A stretch of 64,000 nucleotides of DNA from Tsukamurella paurometabola DSM 20162 (GCF_000092225.1 NC_014158.1:1922001-1986000); one strand, 5' to 3'; counted from the first letter of the stretch, positions 14,298-24,481 are shown. The notes: generated by a model from the letters alone, not told the origin. Numbers and translations are program-made.

Positions 14298-15507
14298 ATG
14301 CCCGAAGCCGTCATCGTCGCCACCGCGCGATCTCCGATCGGCCGCGCCGGGAAGGGATCACTCAAGGACATCCGCCCGGACGACCTGTCGGTGCAGATGG
14401 TGCGCGCGGCCCTGGCCAAGGTGCCCGAGCTCGACCCGCGGGAGATCGAGGACGTGCTCTTCGGCTGCGGCCAGCCCGCCGGCGAGTCCGGCTTCAACAT
14501 CGCCCGCGCCATCGCGGTCGAGGCGGGCCTCGACCACGCACCCGGCGTGACCGTGAACCGCTACTGCAGCTCCAGCCTGCAGACCACGCGGATGGCCTTC
14601 CATGCCATCAAGGCCGGTGAGGGCGAGGTCTTCCTCTCCGGCGGCGTCGAAACCGTCAGTCGATACGTCAAGGGCAACGCGGATGGGCTGCCCGACACCA
14701 AGAATCCGATCTTCGCCGATGCCGAGGCACGCACAGCGACCTTCGCCGCCGGCGGCCAGACGTGGGCCGATCCACGCGAGTCCGGCCTGGTGCCCGATCT
14801 GTACATCGCGATGGGCCAGACCGCCGAGAACGTGGCGCAGTTCAAGAACGTCAGCCGTCACGACCAGGACGAATGGGGTGTACGCAGTCAGAACCGTGCG
14901 GAGATCGCGCTCGCGGCCGGCTTCTGGGACAAGGACATCACCCCCGTCACGCTCGCCGACGGCACCGTCGTCAGTAAGGACGACGGCCCGCGCGCCGGCG
15001 TCACCTACGAGGCAGTGAGTCAACTCAAGCCCGTTTTCCGACCCGACGGCACCGTGAAATTGCTGTCCGCTCAACGACGGCGCGGCCGCGGTGGTGATCA
15101 TGTCCGACAGCAAGGCGAAGCAGCTCGGCCTCACCCCGCTCGCGCGGATCGTCTCCACCGGTGTCACCGGCCTCTCGCCCGAGATCATGGGCCTCGGCCC
15201 GGTCGAGGCCTCGAAGCAGGCGCTGGCGCGCGCCGGCATGTCGATCGGCGACATCGACCTCATGGAGGTCAACGAGGCCTTCGCCGCGCAGGTGATCCCC
15301 TCGGTGCGCGACCTCGGCATCGACGCCGACAAGGTGAACGTCAACGGTGGCGCGATCGCCGTCGGCCACCCCTTCGGTATGACCGGTGCGCGCATCACCA
15401 GCACCCTGATCAACTCGCTCCAGTGGCATGACAAGCAGTTCGGGCTGGAGACGATGTGCGTGGGCGGCGGCCAGGGCATGGCCATGATCATCGAGCGGCT
15501 GCGCTGA
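14298..15507 (+). pseudogene. Acetyl-CoA acyltransferase (thiolase), frameshifted
   Basis: First gene of the catabolic operon, a beta-ketothiolase of FadA type that would cleave 3-ketoacyl-CoA. The catalytic Cys motif NRYCSSSLQ is near residue 92, and the distal catalytic motifs GGAIAVGHPFGMTGAR and CVGGGQG are present but in a different frame. The frame changes at about 15057-15061: homologues read DGTV-TAG-NCCPLNDG, whereas here DGTV is followed at once by NCCPLNDG one frame over. Nine bases for TAG are expected and one is found, so an 8-base deletion explains the break. Translation in the first frame continues into nonsense to 15431. Restored length would be about 405 residues. The lesion separates the two halves of the active site. 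Confidence 0.85.
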
Positions 15508-16262
15508 TGGCGGGGCGATTCGACGGCCGGACCGCCATCGTCACCGGCGCTAGCCGGGGCATCGGTCTCGCGATTGCGCAGCGCCTCGTCGCCGATGGCG
15601 CGAAGGTCGTGATCACGGCACGCAAACAGGAGGCCCTCGATACCGCGGTCGCCGAGCTCGGCGGCCCCGGTGCGGCCGTCGCCGTCGCCGGCTCGGGGGA
15701 CGATCTCGCGCACCAGGACGAGGTGATCGCCACCGCTATCGACACTTTCGGCAGCGCCGACTATTTCGTCAACAACACCGGAATCAACCCCGTGTACGGA
15801 CCGCTCATGGATCTCGATGTGGGCGCGGCCCGCAAGATCATGGAGGTCAACGTGATGTCGACCCTGTCCTGGGTGCAGAAGGTCAACGCGGCCTGGCAGC
15901 GCGAGCACGGCGGCGCCATCGTCAACGTCGCGTCGGTGGCCGGACTGCGCCCCGCCCCGGGTATCGCCTTCTACGGCGTCTCCAAGGCGGCCGTCATCCA
16001 CCTCACCGAGGAGCTGGCAGTCGAACTGGGACCGGATATCCGGGTCAACGCGGTGGCGCCCGCCGTGGTCAAGACGCGATTCGCCACCGCTCTGTACGAG
16101 GGGCGCGAAGACGAGGTCTCCTCGGCGTATCCGCTCAAACGCCTCGGCGTCCCGGACGACATCGGTTCGGTGGTCGCGTTCCTGCTCTCCGACGATGCCG
16201 GGTGGATGACGGGGCAGACCCTCACCATCGACGGCGGCGTCCTGCTCACCGGAGGAGTCTGA
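15507..16262 (+). CDS. Short-chain dehydrogenase/reductase
   Basis: 251 residues. Classical SDR: nucleotide-binding TGASRGIG near residue 13, NNTG near 87 (the usual NNAG changed at one position), and catalytic Ser with YGVSK (Tyr-Lys pair) near 153. In this operon it probably oxidises a 3-hydroxyacyl-CoA, or another hydroxyl of the substrate, with NAD(P). ATG 15507 shares one base with the thiolase stop (TGATG), so translation is coupled. The C-terminal GWMTGQTLTIDGG is typical. Confidence 0.92.
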   Translation: MAGRFDGRTAIVTGASRGIGLAIAQRLVADGAKVVITARKQEALDTAVAELGGPGAAVAVAGSGDDLAHQDEVIATAIDTFGSADYFVNNTGINPVYGPLMDLDVGAARKIMEVNVMSTLSWVQKVNAAWQREHGGAIVNVASVAGLRPAPGIAFYGVSKAAVIHLTEELAVELGPDIRVNAVAPAVVKTRFATALYEGREDEVSSAYPLKRLGVPDDIGSVVAFLLSDDAGWMTGQTLTIDGGVLLTGGV

Positions 16263-16266
16263 TCCG

Positions 16267-17070
16267 ATGAGCGGATTCGATCCTCGGGGTGCGGGCGTCG
16301 TCGTGACCGGCGCCGGCGCGGGCATCGGCGCAGCCCTCGCTCGCACGCTCGCCGCCGCGGGTGCCCGCGTGGTGGTCGCCGATCTCGACGCCGACGGCGT
16401 GACGCGCACCGTCGAGGCGATCACCGCGGCCGGGAGCACGGCCTACCCGGCGCCCGGCGATGCCGCTTCCGAGGCGGGCGTCGCGGCGCTGGTCGCGACG
16501 GCGCGCGAGCGGCTCGGCGCGATCGACGCCTGGTTCGCCAACGCCGGCGTCGATCGCGGCCGGGGAATCGAAGCGTCCGAAGCGGATTGGGATCTGTCCT
16601 GGCAGGTGAACGTGATGGCGCACGTGCGCGCCGCGCGCCTGCTGGTACCTGACTGAGCGGCGGCCGGACGGGGCCGATTCGTGGTCACCGCATCGGCCGC
16701 CGGACTGCTCACGATGCTCGACGCTCCCGCCTACTCCGTCACCAAGCACGGGGCCGTGGCCTTCGCCGAATGGCTCTCCGCCACTTACCGGCACCGGGGC
16801 GTGGTGGTCCAGGCCATCTGCCCCCAGGGTGTGCAGACCCGCATGCTCGACGATTCCGGCCCGCTCAAGGACCTGCTCTCCCGGGACACCGCGCTCACCG
16901 CGGAGCAGGTCGCCGAGCAGACGGTGGCGGCGCTCGCGGGCGACGAACTGCTGATCCTGCCGCACCCCGAGGTGCGCGACTACTACCGGGCCCGCGCGGC
17001 CGCCCCCGACCGGTGGCTCGCCGGAATGAACAAGATCCAGCAGCGGCTGGAGCAGAAGAAGGGGCAGTGA
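16267..17070 (+). pseudogene. Short-chain dehydrogenase/reductase with a premature stop
   Basis: A second SDR, 268 codons, frame intact throughout except for TGA at 16654-16656. The segment reads ARLLVPD-stop-AAAGRGRFVVTASAAG; tryptophan is expected after the Asp, so one TGG-to-TGA change explains it. TGAGAGIG-type nucleotide binding (VTGAGAGIGAAL), the NAG motif and the YSVTK catalytic pair are all present, but the stop lies before the catalytic Ser and Tyr, so the product would be a 129-residue stub. It is four bases after the previous SDR, and its end overlaps the start of the next gene by one base. Stop-codon readthrough is possible in principle but nothing supports it. Confidence 0.85.
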
Positions 17071-18059
17071 TGAGGGCCTGGCAGGTACCGGAACTGGGCG
17101 AGCCGGCATCCGTGCTGCGCGCGGTGGATCTCGACATCCCGACCCCGGGACCGGGGCAGGTCACCGTGCGCACACTGGCCACGGCGGCGAACTTCCCCGA
17201 CGTCCTCATGTGTCGCGGGCTGTACCAGATCAAGCCCGATCTGCCGTTCACCCCGGGCGTGGAACTGTGCGGCGAGATCGTCACCGTCGGTGAGGGAGTC
17301 GACGGATTCGCCGTGGGCGAAAGGGTTTTGGGCGGAGTCGCGCTCCCGCACGGCGGTTTCGCCGAGTACGCCGTGATGAACGCGGCCGAGACCTTCCCGG
17401 CACCGTCCTCGCTCGACGACGCCCAGGCCTCCTCGCTGTTCATCGGCTACCAGACCGGATGGTTCGGCCTGCACCGCCGGGCCCAGCTGAAGGCGGGGGA
17501 GACCCTGCTCGTGCACGCCGCCGCGGGCGGGGTGGGCAGCGCTGCGATCCAACTCGGCAAGGCCGCCGGCGCCACGGTGATCGGCGTGGTCGGCGGGCCC
17601 GCCAAGGCCGAGGTGGCCCGCGCGCTCGGCGCCGACGTGGTGATCGACCGGCACACCGAGGATTTCGTCGAGGTGGTCAAGGCGCAGACCGGCGGTCGCG
17701 GCGCCGACGTGGTGTACGACCCGGTGGGCGGCGAGACCTACAAGCGGTCCACCAAGTGCATCGCCTTCGAGGGGCGCATCCTGATCGTCGGCTTCGCCGG
17801 CGGCAGCATCCAGGAGGCGGCGCTCAACCACGCGCTGATCAAGAACTACTCCATCGTGGGCCTGCACTGGGGTCTGTACAACCGATTCGATCCGGCAGCG
17901 GTGCGGGCCTGCCACGCCGATCTGACGGTCCTCGCGGACGCCGGGCAGGTCGCCCCGCTGGTCAGTGAGCGACTGTCCTTCGACGAGGTCCCGGACGGTC
18001 TGCAGCGCCTGGCCGACGGCAGCACCGTGGGCCGCGTCGTCTACCAGGCCGACCGGTGA
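17070..18059 (+). CDS. Zinc-free quinone oxidoreductase-like MDR protein
   Basis: 329 residues of the medium-chain dehydrogenase/reductase superfamily, quinone oxidoreductase branch. An N-terminal GroES-like domain (TPGVELCGEIVTVGEGVDGF) is followed by a Rossmann fold with LLVHAAAGGVGSAAIQLGKA near 150 and GADVVYDPVGG. No structural or catalytic zinc ligands are seen. NADPH-dependent reduction of a quinone or an enoyl group is expected; the exact substrate is unknown. ATG 17070 is the last base of the preceding gene's stop, and its own end overlaps the HAD gene by four bases. Confidence 0.9.
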   Translation: MRAWQVPELGEPASVLRAVDLDIPTPGPGQVTVRTLATAANFPDVLMCRGLYQIKPDLPFTPGVELCGEIVTVGEGVDGFAVGERVLGGVALPHGGFAEYAVMNAAETFPAPSSLDDAQASSLFIGYQTGWFGLHRRAQLKAGETLLVHAAAGGVGSAAIQLGKAAGATVIGVVGGPAKAEVARALGADVVIDRHTEDFVEVVKAQTGGRGADVVYDPVGGETYKRSTKCIAFEGRILIVGFAGGSIQEAALNHALIKNYSIVGLHWGLYNRFDPAAVRACHADLTVLADAGQVAPLVSERLSFDEVPDGLQRLADGSTVGRVVYQADR

Positions 18060-18730
18060 GCCGTGCGGTGGACGTGGTGCTCTTCGACTACGGCGGGGTG
18101 CTCACCACGCCGATGGGCGACAGCATCCGCGCCTGGATCGCCGACGAGGACATCGATCCCGCGGTGTTCACCGCCACCCTCAAGGCCTGGCTCGGCCGCG
18201 ACGCCGCCGAGGGGAGCCCGATCCACCGGCTGGAGACAGGCGACCTGCCCGAGGAGGACTTCGATCCGCTCTTCGCCGCGGCGCTGCGCACCCGCGACGG
18301 AGGAGCCGTGAATCCCGACGGCGTGCTCCGTCGGATGTTCGCCCGGGTCGCGGCCGATCCCGCGATGTGGTGTCTCGCCGAGGATCTCCGCGCGGCGGGA
18401 GTCGCGGTGGGCGTCGTGTCGAACAGCTGGGGCAGCGGCAACCTGTACGACCGTGACCGGCTCGCGGGGTTGTTCGGCGCGGTGATCATCTCGGAGGAGG
18501 TGGGCCTGCGGAAGCCGGACCCCGCCATCTTCGAGTTGGCGCTCGACCGGCTCGGCGTCCCGCCCGGCCGCGCGGCCTTCCTCGACGACGCCGTCCCCAA
18601 CGTCGAGGGCGCGGCCGCCCTCGGACTGCACGCCGTGCACCACACCGACGCCCGCACCACCCGCGAGGCCCTGGCCACCCTGATCCCCGGCCTCGCAACC
18701 GAACCCACATCCGAAAAGGAGAACGTATGA
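18056..18730 (+). CDS. HAD-superfamily hydrolase, ACAD10-type
   Basis: 224 residues. Motif I is VVLFDYGGVLTTP: the nucleophile Asp is present, but the usual acid/base Asp two residues on is Gly, as in the HAD domain of ACAD10-type proteins and in haloacid-type members. Motif II is VVSNSWGSG, motif III GLRKPDPAIF, motif IV FLDDAVPNVEGA. In vertebrate ACAD10 this domain is fused to an APH-type kinase and an acyl-CoA dehydrogenase; here those partners are separate genes of the same operon (19946 and 20964). A phosphatase or regulatory role in a phosphorylated acyl-CoA route is inferred. GTG 18056 overlaps the upstream stop as GTGA. Confidence 0.85.
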   Translation: MSRAVDVVLFDYGGVLTTPMGDSIRAWIADEDIDPAVFTATLKAWLGRDAAEGSPIHRLETGDLPEEDFDPLFAAALRTRDGGAVNPDGVLRRMFARVAADPAMWCLAEDLRAAGVAVGVVSNSWGSGNLYDRDRLAGLFGAVIISEEVGLRKPDPAIFELALDRLGVPPGRAAFLDDAVPNVEGAAALGLHAVHHTDARTTREALATLIPGLATEPTSEKENV

Positions 18731-19482
18731 CCACCCAACGTGTTGCCATCGTGACCGGTGCCGCCCGCGGCATCGGCGCCGAAGTCGCCCGCCGGCTCGC
18801 CTCCGACGGCCACAAGGTGGCCGTCCTCGATCTCGACGAAACCGCCTGCGCAGCCGTCGCGCAAGAGATCGTCGCCGCGGGTGGCCAGGCTATCGGCGTC
18901 GGCGTCGACGTCGCCGACGAAGAGAAGGTGGCGACCGCAGTCGGCCGTGTCGCCGAAGAACTGGGCGCTCCCACGATCCTGGTCAACAACGCCGGCATCC
19001 TTCGCGACAACCTGCTGTTCAAAATGTCGCTCTCCGACTGGGACCAGGTGATGGCCGTGCATCTGCGCGGCGCATTCCTGATGTCGCGCGAGGTGCAGAA
19101 GTACCAGACCAAGGAGGGGTGGGGCCGGATCATCAACCTCTCCTCCACGTCTGCCCTCGGCAACCGCGGGCAGGCGAACTACTCGGCAGCGAAGGCCGGT
19201 ATGCAGGGCTTCACCAAGACCCTCGCGTTCGAGCTCGGCAAGTTCGGCGTGACCGCGAACGCGATCGCACCGGGCTTCATCGCCACCGATATGACCGCCG
19301 CGACGGCTGAGCGGATCGGTGTCCCTTTCGAGGACTTCAAAGCCGCAGCCGCCAAGGAGATCCCGGTACAGCGAGTGGGAGCACCGTCCGATATCGCGCA
19401 CACCGCCAGCTTCTTCGCCAGTGAGGGAGCGGGTTTCGTCTCCGGGCAGGTCATCTACGTGGCCGGTGGGCCCAAGGACTGA
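18727..19482 (+). CDS. FabG-like short-chain dehydrogenase (3-oxoacyl reductase type)
   Basis: 251 residues. TGAARGIG near residue 10, NNAG near 88, Ser of INLSSTSALGNRGQ near 141, YSAAK near 155. Stretches such as GWGRIINLSSTSALGNRGQA and NAIAPGFIATDMT are typical of FabG and 3-hydroxyacyl-CoA dehydrogenase SDRs. It probably interconverts 3-hydroxyacyl- and 3-ketoacyl-CoA, and could cover for the broken SDR upstream. ATG 18727 overlaps the HAD stop by four bases. Confidence 0.92.
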   Translation: MTTQRVAIVTGAARGIGAEVARRLASDGHKVAVLDLDETACAAVAQEIVAAGGQAIGVGVDVADEEKVATAVGRVAEELGAPTILVNNAGILRDNLLFKMSLSDWDQVMAVHLRGAFLMSREVQKYQTKEGWGRIINLSSTSALGNRGQANYSAAKAGMQGFTKTLAFELGKFGVTANAIAPGFIATDMTAATAERIGVPFEDFKAAAAKEIPVQRVGAPSDIAHTASFFASEGAGFVSGQVIYVAGGPKD

Positions 19483-19493
19483 GGGAGCACACC

Positions 19494-19946
19494 ATGGAGA
19501 TCGTGAACGGCCCGGAGGAACTGCAGGCCGCCGTCGGGCGTCACTTCGGCTACTCGGACTGGGTCACCGTCGATCAGAAGCGAATCGACCTGTTCGCAGA
19601 GGCGACGGGGGATCACCAGTGGATCCACGTCGACCCCGAGCGAGCCGCGGCCGGCCCCTTCGGATCGACCATCGCCCACGGGTACCTCACTCTCTCGCTC
19701 ATCCCGATGCTGGTGTGGCAGGTCTACGAGGTACGGGGCGCGAAAATGGGGGTCAACTACGGCAGCAACAAGGTCCGATTCCCGCAACCGGTGCCCGTCG
19801 GGTCCCGGCTGCGAGCGGGCGTCGAGCTGCTCTCGGTCGCCGAGGGCGGCGGCGGGTATCAGGTGGTCACCCGGGTCACCGTGGAACGGGAGGGCGCCGA
19901 TAAGCCCGCATGTGTCGCCGAAACGGTCTCGGTGGTGGTCTTCTGA
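19494..19946 (+). CDS. MaoC-family enoyl-CoA hydratase
   Basis: 150 residues with a hot-dog fold. The catalytic Asp and His lie in FAEATGDHQWIHVD near residues 36-49, and IAHGYLTLSLIP is the second conserved stretch. It hydrates trans-2-enoyl-CoA, the product of the acyl-CoA dehydrogenases in this operon, to 3-hydroxyacyl-CoA. Its stop codon shares a base with the start of the kinase gene. It resembles the NodN/MaoC group by length. Confidence 0.92.
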   Translation: MEIVNGPEELQAAVGRHFGYSDWVTVDQKRIDLFAEATGDHQWIHVDPERAAAGPFGSTIAHGYLTLSLIPMLVWQVYEVRGAKMGVNYGSNKVRFPQPVPVGSRLRAGVELLSVAEGGGGYQVVTRVTVEREGADKPACVAETVSVVVF

Positions 19947-20962
19947 TGACCGACCAGCACCCCGGGCTCGATCTCGAGGTTCTCGGAACATGGCTACCGC
20001 AGCACGTGGACGGCGCCGGTTCGGACCTCGAAGCGACGCTGATCGCAGGCGGCAAATCCAATCTCACCTATCGCATCTCAGACGGTGACCGGGCGTGGAT
20101 CCTGCGCCGCCCGCCGGTCGGCAAGCTGCTTCCGTCCGCGCACGATATGGGCCGCGAGTACCGAATGATGTCCGCGCTCGCCGGTACCGGTGTTCCGCTC
20201 CCCGTGATGCACGCCTTCTGCGACGACCCCGGCGTGCTCGGCGCGCCCTTCTACGTGATGAGCGAGATCGACGGCGTGCCCTACCGTCGGTCGGCCGAGC
20301 TCGAGGAACTCGGACCCGAACGCACGCGGACCATCTCGGAGCGACTGGTCGACACCCTTGTCGCGCTCCACGGTGTTGATCCGGCCGCGGTCGGGCTCTC
20401 GGATTACGGCCGTCCCGAAGGCTTCCTCGGGCGGCAGGTGGAGCGGTGGAACAAGCAGTTCGCCGCCGCGCATACCCGCGATCTGCCGAAGGTGGACCAG
20501 TTGTATCGCGCACTGAGTTCCCGGGTTCCCGCTGATGCGAAACCCGGTATCGTGCACGGGGACTATCGCCTGGATAACGTCCTCGTCGACCCGCAGGACC
20601 GGCCCGCCGCCGTGGTCGACTGGGAACTCGCCACGATCGGCGACTCGCTGACCGACCTCGCGTTGATGGTGGTCTACGGCAGACTCGCGAAGGTCTCGCG
20701 CGAGACGGTCGCCGATGTCACCGAGGCTCCGGGTTTTCTCTCCGAACAGGAGATCATCGACCGGTACGCCGCTCAGAGCGACCGCGATCTGGGCGATTTC
20801 GGCTTCTACCTCGCGCTCGCGGCGTTCAAGTTGGCGGGGATCGTCGAGGGCATCCACTACCGCTACGTCAACGGCCAGACCGTCGGCGCGGGCTTCGCCG
20901 AGGCAGGCGACGCCGTGAACCCGCTGCTCGACGCCGGGCTGCAATCACTCGAGGAGAACTGA
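19946..20962 (+). CDS. APH-family kinase, ACAD10/11-type
   Basis: 338 residues of the aminoglycoside-phosphotransferase fold. [12 protein letters not shown] (glycine-rich loop near 32), WILRRPP, the catalytic loop HGDYRLDN near 206-213 and the magnesium site [11 protein letters not shown] near 225 are all present, so it should be an active ATP-dependent kinase. This subgroup matches the APH domain of ACAD10/ACAD11 and the LvaA kinase of Pseudomonas levulinate catabolism, which phosphorylate the 4-hydroxyl of acyl-CoAs. It is not an antibiotic-resistance gene by context. ATG 19946 overlaps the MaoC stop; the next gene, the matching dehydrogenase, begins one base after its stop. Confidence 0.88.
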   Translation: MTDQHPGLDLEVLGTWLPQHVDGAGSDLEATLIAGGKSNLTYRISDGDRAWILRRPPVGKLLPSAHDMGREYRMMSALAGTGVPLPVMHAFCDDPGVLGAPFYVMSEIDGVPYRRSAELEELGPERTRTISERLVDTLVALHGVDPAAVGLSDYGRPEGFLGRQVERWNKQFAAAHTRDLPKVDQLYRALSSRVPADAKPGIVHGDYRLDNVLVDPQDRPAAVVDWELATIGDSLTDLALMVVYGRLAKVSRETVADVTEAPGFLSEQEIIDRYAAQSDRDLGDFGFYLALAAFKLAGIVEGIHYRYVNGQTVGAGFAEAGDAVNPLLDAGLQSLEEN

Positions 20963-20963
20963 C

Positions 20964-22187
20964 ATGGAATTCGGATACGACGCCACGACCACGGAGCTGA
21001 TCGCCGAGGTCAACGAGTTCATGGAGAGCCACGTGTACCCGGCGGAAGAGACGTTCCACCGGCAGCTGGGGGAACTCGACAACCGCTGGGCCTGGGACAG
21101 CGTTCCCGTGCTGCAGGAACTGCGCGCCGAGGCCCGTCGGCGTGGATTCTGGAACTTCTTCCTACCCGGTGAGGGCGGCGCCGGACTGACCAACCTCCAG
21201 TACGCTCCGCTGGCCGAGATCTCGGGCCGCGCATTGCATCTGGCCCCCGCGGTATTCAACTGCGCCGCGCCCGACACCGGCAACATGGAGGTGCTCAACG
21301 AGTTCGGTACCCCGGAGCAGAAGGAGCGCTGGCTCACGCCTCTGCTCGACGGGTCGATCCGGTCTGCGTTCGCGATGACCGAGCCCGACGTCGCCAGCTC
21401 CGATGCCACCAACATCGGGCTGTCCATCGTCCGCGACGGCGACGACTACGTGATCAACGGCCGCAAATGGTGGATCACCGGTGCCATGAATCCCAACTGC
21501 AAGATCTTCATCGTCATGGGCAAGACAGCGCCCGATGCCGAACGACACCGCCAGCAGTCCCAGATCCTGGTGCCGCGTGAGACTCCCGGGGTCGAGGTAC
21601 TGCGCGGTATGGAGGTGTTCGGCTACGACGATCACAACCACGGTGGCCACGCCGAGATGCGGTTCACCGATGTTCGCGTGCCGGCCAGCAACCTGATCGG
21701 TGAGGAGGGCGGCGGTTTCGCCGTCGCCCAGGCCCGTCTCGGGCCCGGACGAATCCATCACTGCATGCGGTCGATCGGTGTCGCCGAGCGCGCTGTCGAG
21801 TTGATGTGCGACCGGGTATCCGGCCGCACGGCCTTCGGGAAGCCGCTCTCCGAACAAGGGGTGATCCGCGACTGGATCGCCGAGTCGCGCGTGAAGATCG
21901 AGCAATTGCGCCTGTTGGTGCTCAAGACCGCCTGGTTGATGGACACAGTAGGTAATCGCGGCGCGCACACCGAAATCCAGGCGATCAAGATTGCGACTCC
22001 GCAGACGGTGCAGTGGATCTTGGACAAGGCCATTCAGGCCCACGGCGCCGGTGGGCTCTCGCAGGACTTCACCCTGGCCGAGTACTACGCGGGCATTCGT
22101 ACTCTCCGGTTCGCCGACGGTCCCGACGAGGTACACAAGAATTCCCTCGCGCGCGCCGAGCTGAAGAAGCGGGCGGCGGCGAAGTGA
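20964..22187 (+). CDS. Acyl-CoA dehydrogenase, ACAD10/11-like
   Basis: 407 residues. The stretch [18 protein letters not shown] and [17 protein letters not shown] are the hallmark of the ACAD10/ACAD11 branch, as are the [13 protein letters not shown] segment and the ending FADGPDEVH. In that branch the enzyme acts with a kinase on 4-hydroxyacyl-CoAs, removing the 4-phosphate and leaving an enoyl-CoA. The kinase gene immediately precedes it. A tight start (ATG 20964, GAGGAG upstream) and a four-base overlap with the next dehydrogenase indicate coupled expression. Confidence 0.9.
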   Translation: MEFGYDATTTELIAEVNEFMESHVYPAEETFHRQLGELDNRWAWDSVPVLQELRAEARRRGFWNFFLPGEGGAGLTNLQYAPLAEISGRALHLAPAVFNCAAPDTGNMEVLNEFGTPEQKERWLTPLLDGSIRSAFAMTEPDVASSDATNIGLSIVRDGDDYVINGRKWWITGAMNPNCKIFIVMGKTAPDAERHRQQSQILVPRETPGVEVLRGMEVFGYDDHNHGGHAEMRFTDVRVPASNLIGEEGGGFAVAQARLGPGRIHHCMRSIGVAERAVELMCDRVSGRTAFGKPLSEQGVIRDWIAESRVKIEQLRLLVLKTAWLMDTVGNRGAHTEIQAIKIATPQTVQWILDKAIQAHGAGGLSQDFTLAEYYAGIRTLRFADGPDEVHKNSLARAELKKRAAAK

Positions 22188-23371
22188 CGGGGCCGGGCGC
22201 GCAGGACCTGGCACAGCGGATCGAGGACTTCCTCGCCGCGCATCCGCCGGCCACGACGGACCCGCTGGACTTCCTCCGCGCCCGGTACGACGCAGGCCTG
22301 GCGTGGGTCGCCTATCCCGAGGGGCGCGGGGGATCGGGCCTGTCCCGGTCCCTGCAACGGGCCGTGGATGCGCAGTTCGCCGCGGCCGGGGCACCCGACA
22401 ACCGCAGCCACGTGAACGGGATCGGGCTCGGAATGGCGGCGCCCACGATCCTGTCCTTCGGCACCCCCCAGCAGATCGACCGCTTCCTGCGCCCGCTGTG
22501 GACCGGCGAGGAGATCTGGTGCCAGCTGTTCAGCGAGCCCGGCGCCGGCTCCGACCTCGCGGGCCTCGCCACCCGCGCGGTGCGCGATGGTGACGATTGG
22601 ATCGTCACCGGCCAGAAGGTGTGGACGTCGGGCGCGCACAACGCGCAGTGGGCGATCCTCGTTGCCCGCACCGACCCCGATCAACCGAAACACAAGGGGC
22701 TGACCTACTTCCTGTGCGACATGTCGGATCCCGGGATCGACGTGCGCCCACTGCGCCAGATCACCGGCGAGGCCGAGTTCAACGAAGTCTTCCTCACCGG
22801 CGTGCGGATCCCCGATGCGCACCGCCTCGGCGAGGTCGGGCAGGGCTGGCAGGTCGCGAACGCCACGCTCAACAACGAACGGGTGGCGATCGGCGGCCGC
22901 GCGGCACAGCGCGAGGACGGCATGATCGGCGTCGTCACGCGGACCTGGCGGCAGCGACCCGAACTACGTACGCCCGGGCTGCATGACGATCTGCTCCGCC
23001 TGTGGGTCGACAGCGAGGTCGCGCGGGTCACGGCGCTGCGTCTGTCCCAGAAGCTCGCATCCGGCCATCCAGGACCCGAGGGTGCCGCGATGAAGCTCTC
23101 CTTCGCGCGGCTCAACCAGAAGCTTTCCGGTCTCGAGCTGGAGTTGCTCGGCGAGGACGGACTGCGCTACGGCGACTGGACGATGGTGCGCCCCGACCGG
23201 GTCGACTTCTACGGTCGTGACGCCGGCTACCGATACCTGCGTGCCAAGGGAAATTCGATCGAGGGCGGTACCTCCGAGATCCTCAAGAACATCGTGGCGG
23301 AGCGGGTCCTGGGTCTGCCGCCGGAGCATCGCGTCGATAAAGACCTGCCGTGGAAGGACGTGCCCAAATGA
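22184..23371 (+). CDS. Acyl-CoA dehydrogenase (probable alpha partner)
   Basis: 395 residues from GTG 22184. [18 protein letters not shown] near 120, [14 protein letters not shown] near 142, and the C-terminal [24 protein letters not shown], the usual end of a full acyl-CoA dehydrogenase. It is followed with a four-base overlap by a smaller relative, the arrangement of the mycobacterial heteromeric FadE pairs (alpha2beta2). It probably forms such a complex with the next gene product; steroid side-chain and branched substrates are typical for these pairs. Confidence 0.9.
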   Translation: MTGPGAQDLAQRIEDFLAAHPPATTDPLDFLRARYDAGLAWVAYPEGRGGSGLSRSLQRAVDAQFAAAGAPDNRSHVNGIGLGMAAPTILSFGTPQQIDRFLRPLWTGEEIWCQLFSEPGAGSDLAGLATRAVRDGDDWIVTGQKVWTSGAHNAQWAILVARTDPDQPKHKGLTYFLCDMSDPGIDVRPLRQITGEAEFNEVFLTGVRIPDAHRLGEVGQGWQVANATLNNERVAIGGRAAQREDGMIGVVTRTWRQRPELRTPGLHDDLLRLWVDSEVARVTALRLSQKLASGHPGPEGAAMKLSFARLNQKLSGLELELLGEDGLRYGDWTMVRPDRVDFYGRDAGYRYLRAKGNSIEGGTSEILKNIVAERVLGLPPEHRVDKDLPWKDVPK

Positions 23372-24453
23372 GCTTGACCCCCGATCTGCTGCTGACCGAC
23401 GTCGAGGAGGATCTGCGCTCGGCGGTCCGCGATCTGCTCGAACGGCGCAGCGTACCGTCGGATCTCATCGCCGCGTACGACGGTGCCCCCGTGCCCGGGA
23501 TCGACGCCGAGCTCGCCGCGATGGGCGTGGCCGGGCTGCTCGTTCCGGAGCGGCTCGGCGGGGCCGAGGCCGGAGTCGCCGTCGCGGGCGTGGTGGCCGA
23601 CGAGCTGGGGGCCGCGGCAGCATCGTCGTCGTTCCTCACCTCCGCGGGGATCGCGACCGCGGTGGCGCTCGCGGCGGGCGCGGACGACCTGGTTGAGCGG
23701 CTCGCTTCCGGTGCGGCCACGGCGGCTCTGGTCGTTCCCTTTTCCGTCGACCCGCACGGACCGCTCACGGGCGGTCCGGTGGCCGACGGGGCGATCACGG
23801 GCACCGTCCGCTCCGTGGCGGGCGCGATCGGGGCCGACGTCCTGTTGGTCTTGGGCGACGACGGTGCGCTGTACGCCCTCGATGCCGCGCGGACTCGTGT
23901 GAATCCGGTGTCCTCACTGGACATGACCCGTCAGGTCGCGGACGTGACCTTCGACGGGGCGCCGGGCACCCCTCTCACCGCCGACGGTGCCGCGGCCGTG
24001 CGTGCGGGCCTGCTGACCGGGGCGGCGTTGCTCGCCGCGGAACAGGCCGGAGTCGCGCGCTGGTGCGTGCGGACGACAGTCGGCTACCTCAAGGAACGCA
24101 GGCAATTCGGCCGGGTCGTCGGTGGGTTCCAGGCGCTCAAGCACCGGCTCGCCGAGCTCTACGCCGACACTGAATCCGCTGCGGCGATCTCCCGGTCCGC
24201 CACCGTTACCCTGGGCGATCTCGGGGCGGAGGATCCCGAGAGCGTCCTCGCGGTGGCCGTGGCCGCGGCGTATTGCTCCGACCTGGCCGTGCGCGCCGCC
24301 GAGGAGGCGGTGCAACTGCACGGCGGTATCGGTATGACCTGGGAGGCGCCGGTGCACCTGTATCTCAAGCGCGCCAAGGCAGATCAGATCGGTCTCGGGA
24401 CCCCCGGTAAGCACCGTGCGGCCCTCGCCGGGCTCGCCGATGTGCCCGCCTGA
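23368..24453 (+). CDS. Acyl-CoA dehydrogenase (probable beta partner)
   Basis: 361 residues, shorter and more alanine-rich than its neighbour. It keeps the C-terminal half (VGYLKERRQFGRVVGGFQAL near 230, AVQLHGGIGMTWEAPVHLYLK near 315) but has a divergent middle domain and ends without the GGTSE flavin loop. That is the pattern of the second subunit in heteromeric acyl-CoA dehydrogenases. ATG 23368 overlaps the previous stop (ATGA). Alone it is probably inactive. Confidence 0.88.
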   Translation: MSLTPDLLLTDVEEDLRSAVRDLLERRSVPSDLIAAYDGAPVPGIDAELAAMGVAGLLVPERLGGAEAGVAVAGVVADELGAAAASSSFLTSAGIATAVALAAGADDLVERLASGAATAALVVPFSVDPHGPLTGGPVADGAITGTVRSVAGAIGADVLLVLGDDGALYALDAARTRVNPVSSLDMTRQVADVTFDGAPGTPLTADGAAAVRAGLLTGAALLAAEQAGVARWCVRTTVGYLKERRQFGRVVGGFQALKHRLAELYADTESAAAISRSATVTLGDLGAEDPESVLAVAVAAAYCSDLAVRAAEEAVQLHGGIGMTWEAPVHLYLKRAKADQIGLGTPGKHRAALAGLADVPA

Positions 24454-24481
24454 GCGCGAACCACCCCAGGAGGGAGGAATC

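Noticed and set aside
15051-15066. Thiolase break as a simple homopolymer sequencing error
   Set aside because: Eight bases are missing relative to the conserved TAG-NCC segment and there is no homopolymer at the site.
14358-16439. Minus-strand open frame of 693 codons
   Set aside because: It is antisense to the thiolase and SDR genes, has no domain, and its composition is that of a shadow frame in high-GC DNA. It also runs through the thiolase frameshift.
19946-20962. Kinase as an aminoglycoside-resistance gene
   Set aside because: The fold is shared, but the operon context and sequence subgroup point to the ACAD10/11-type acyl-CoA kinases.
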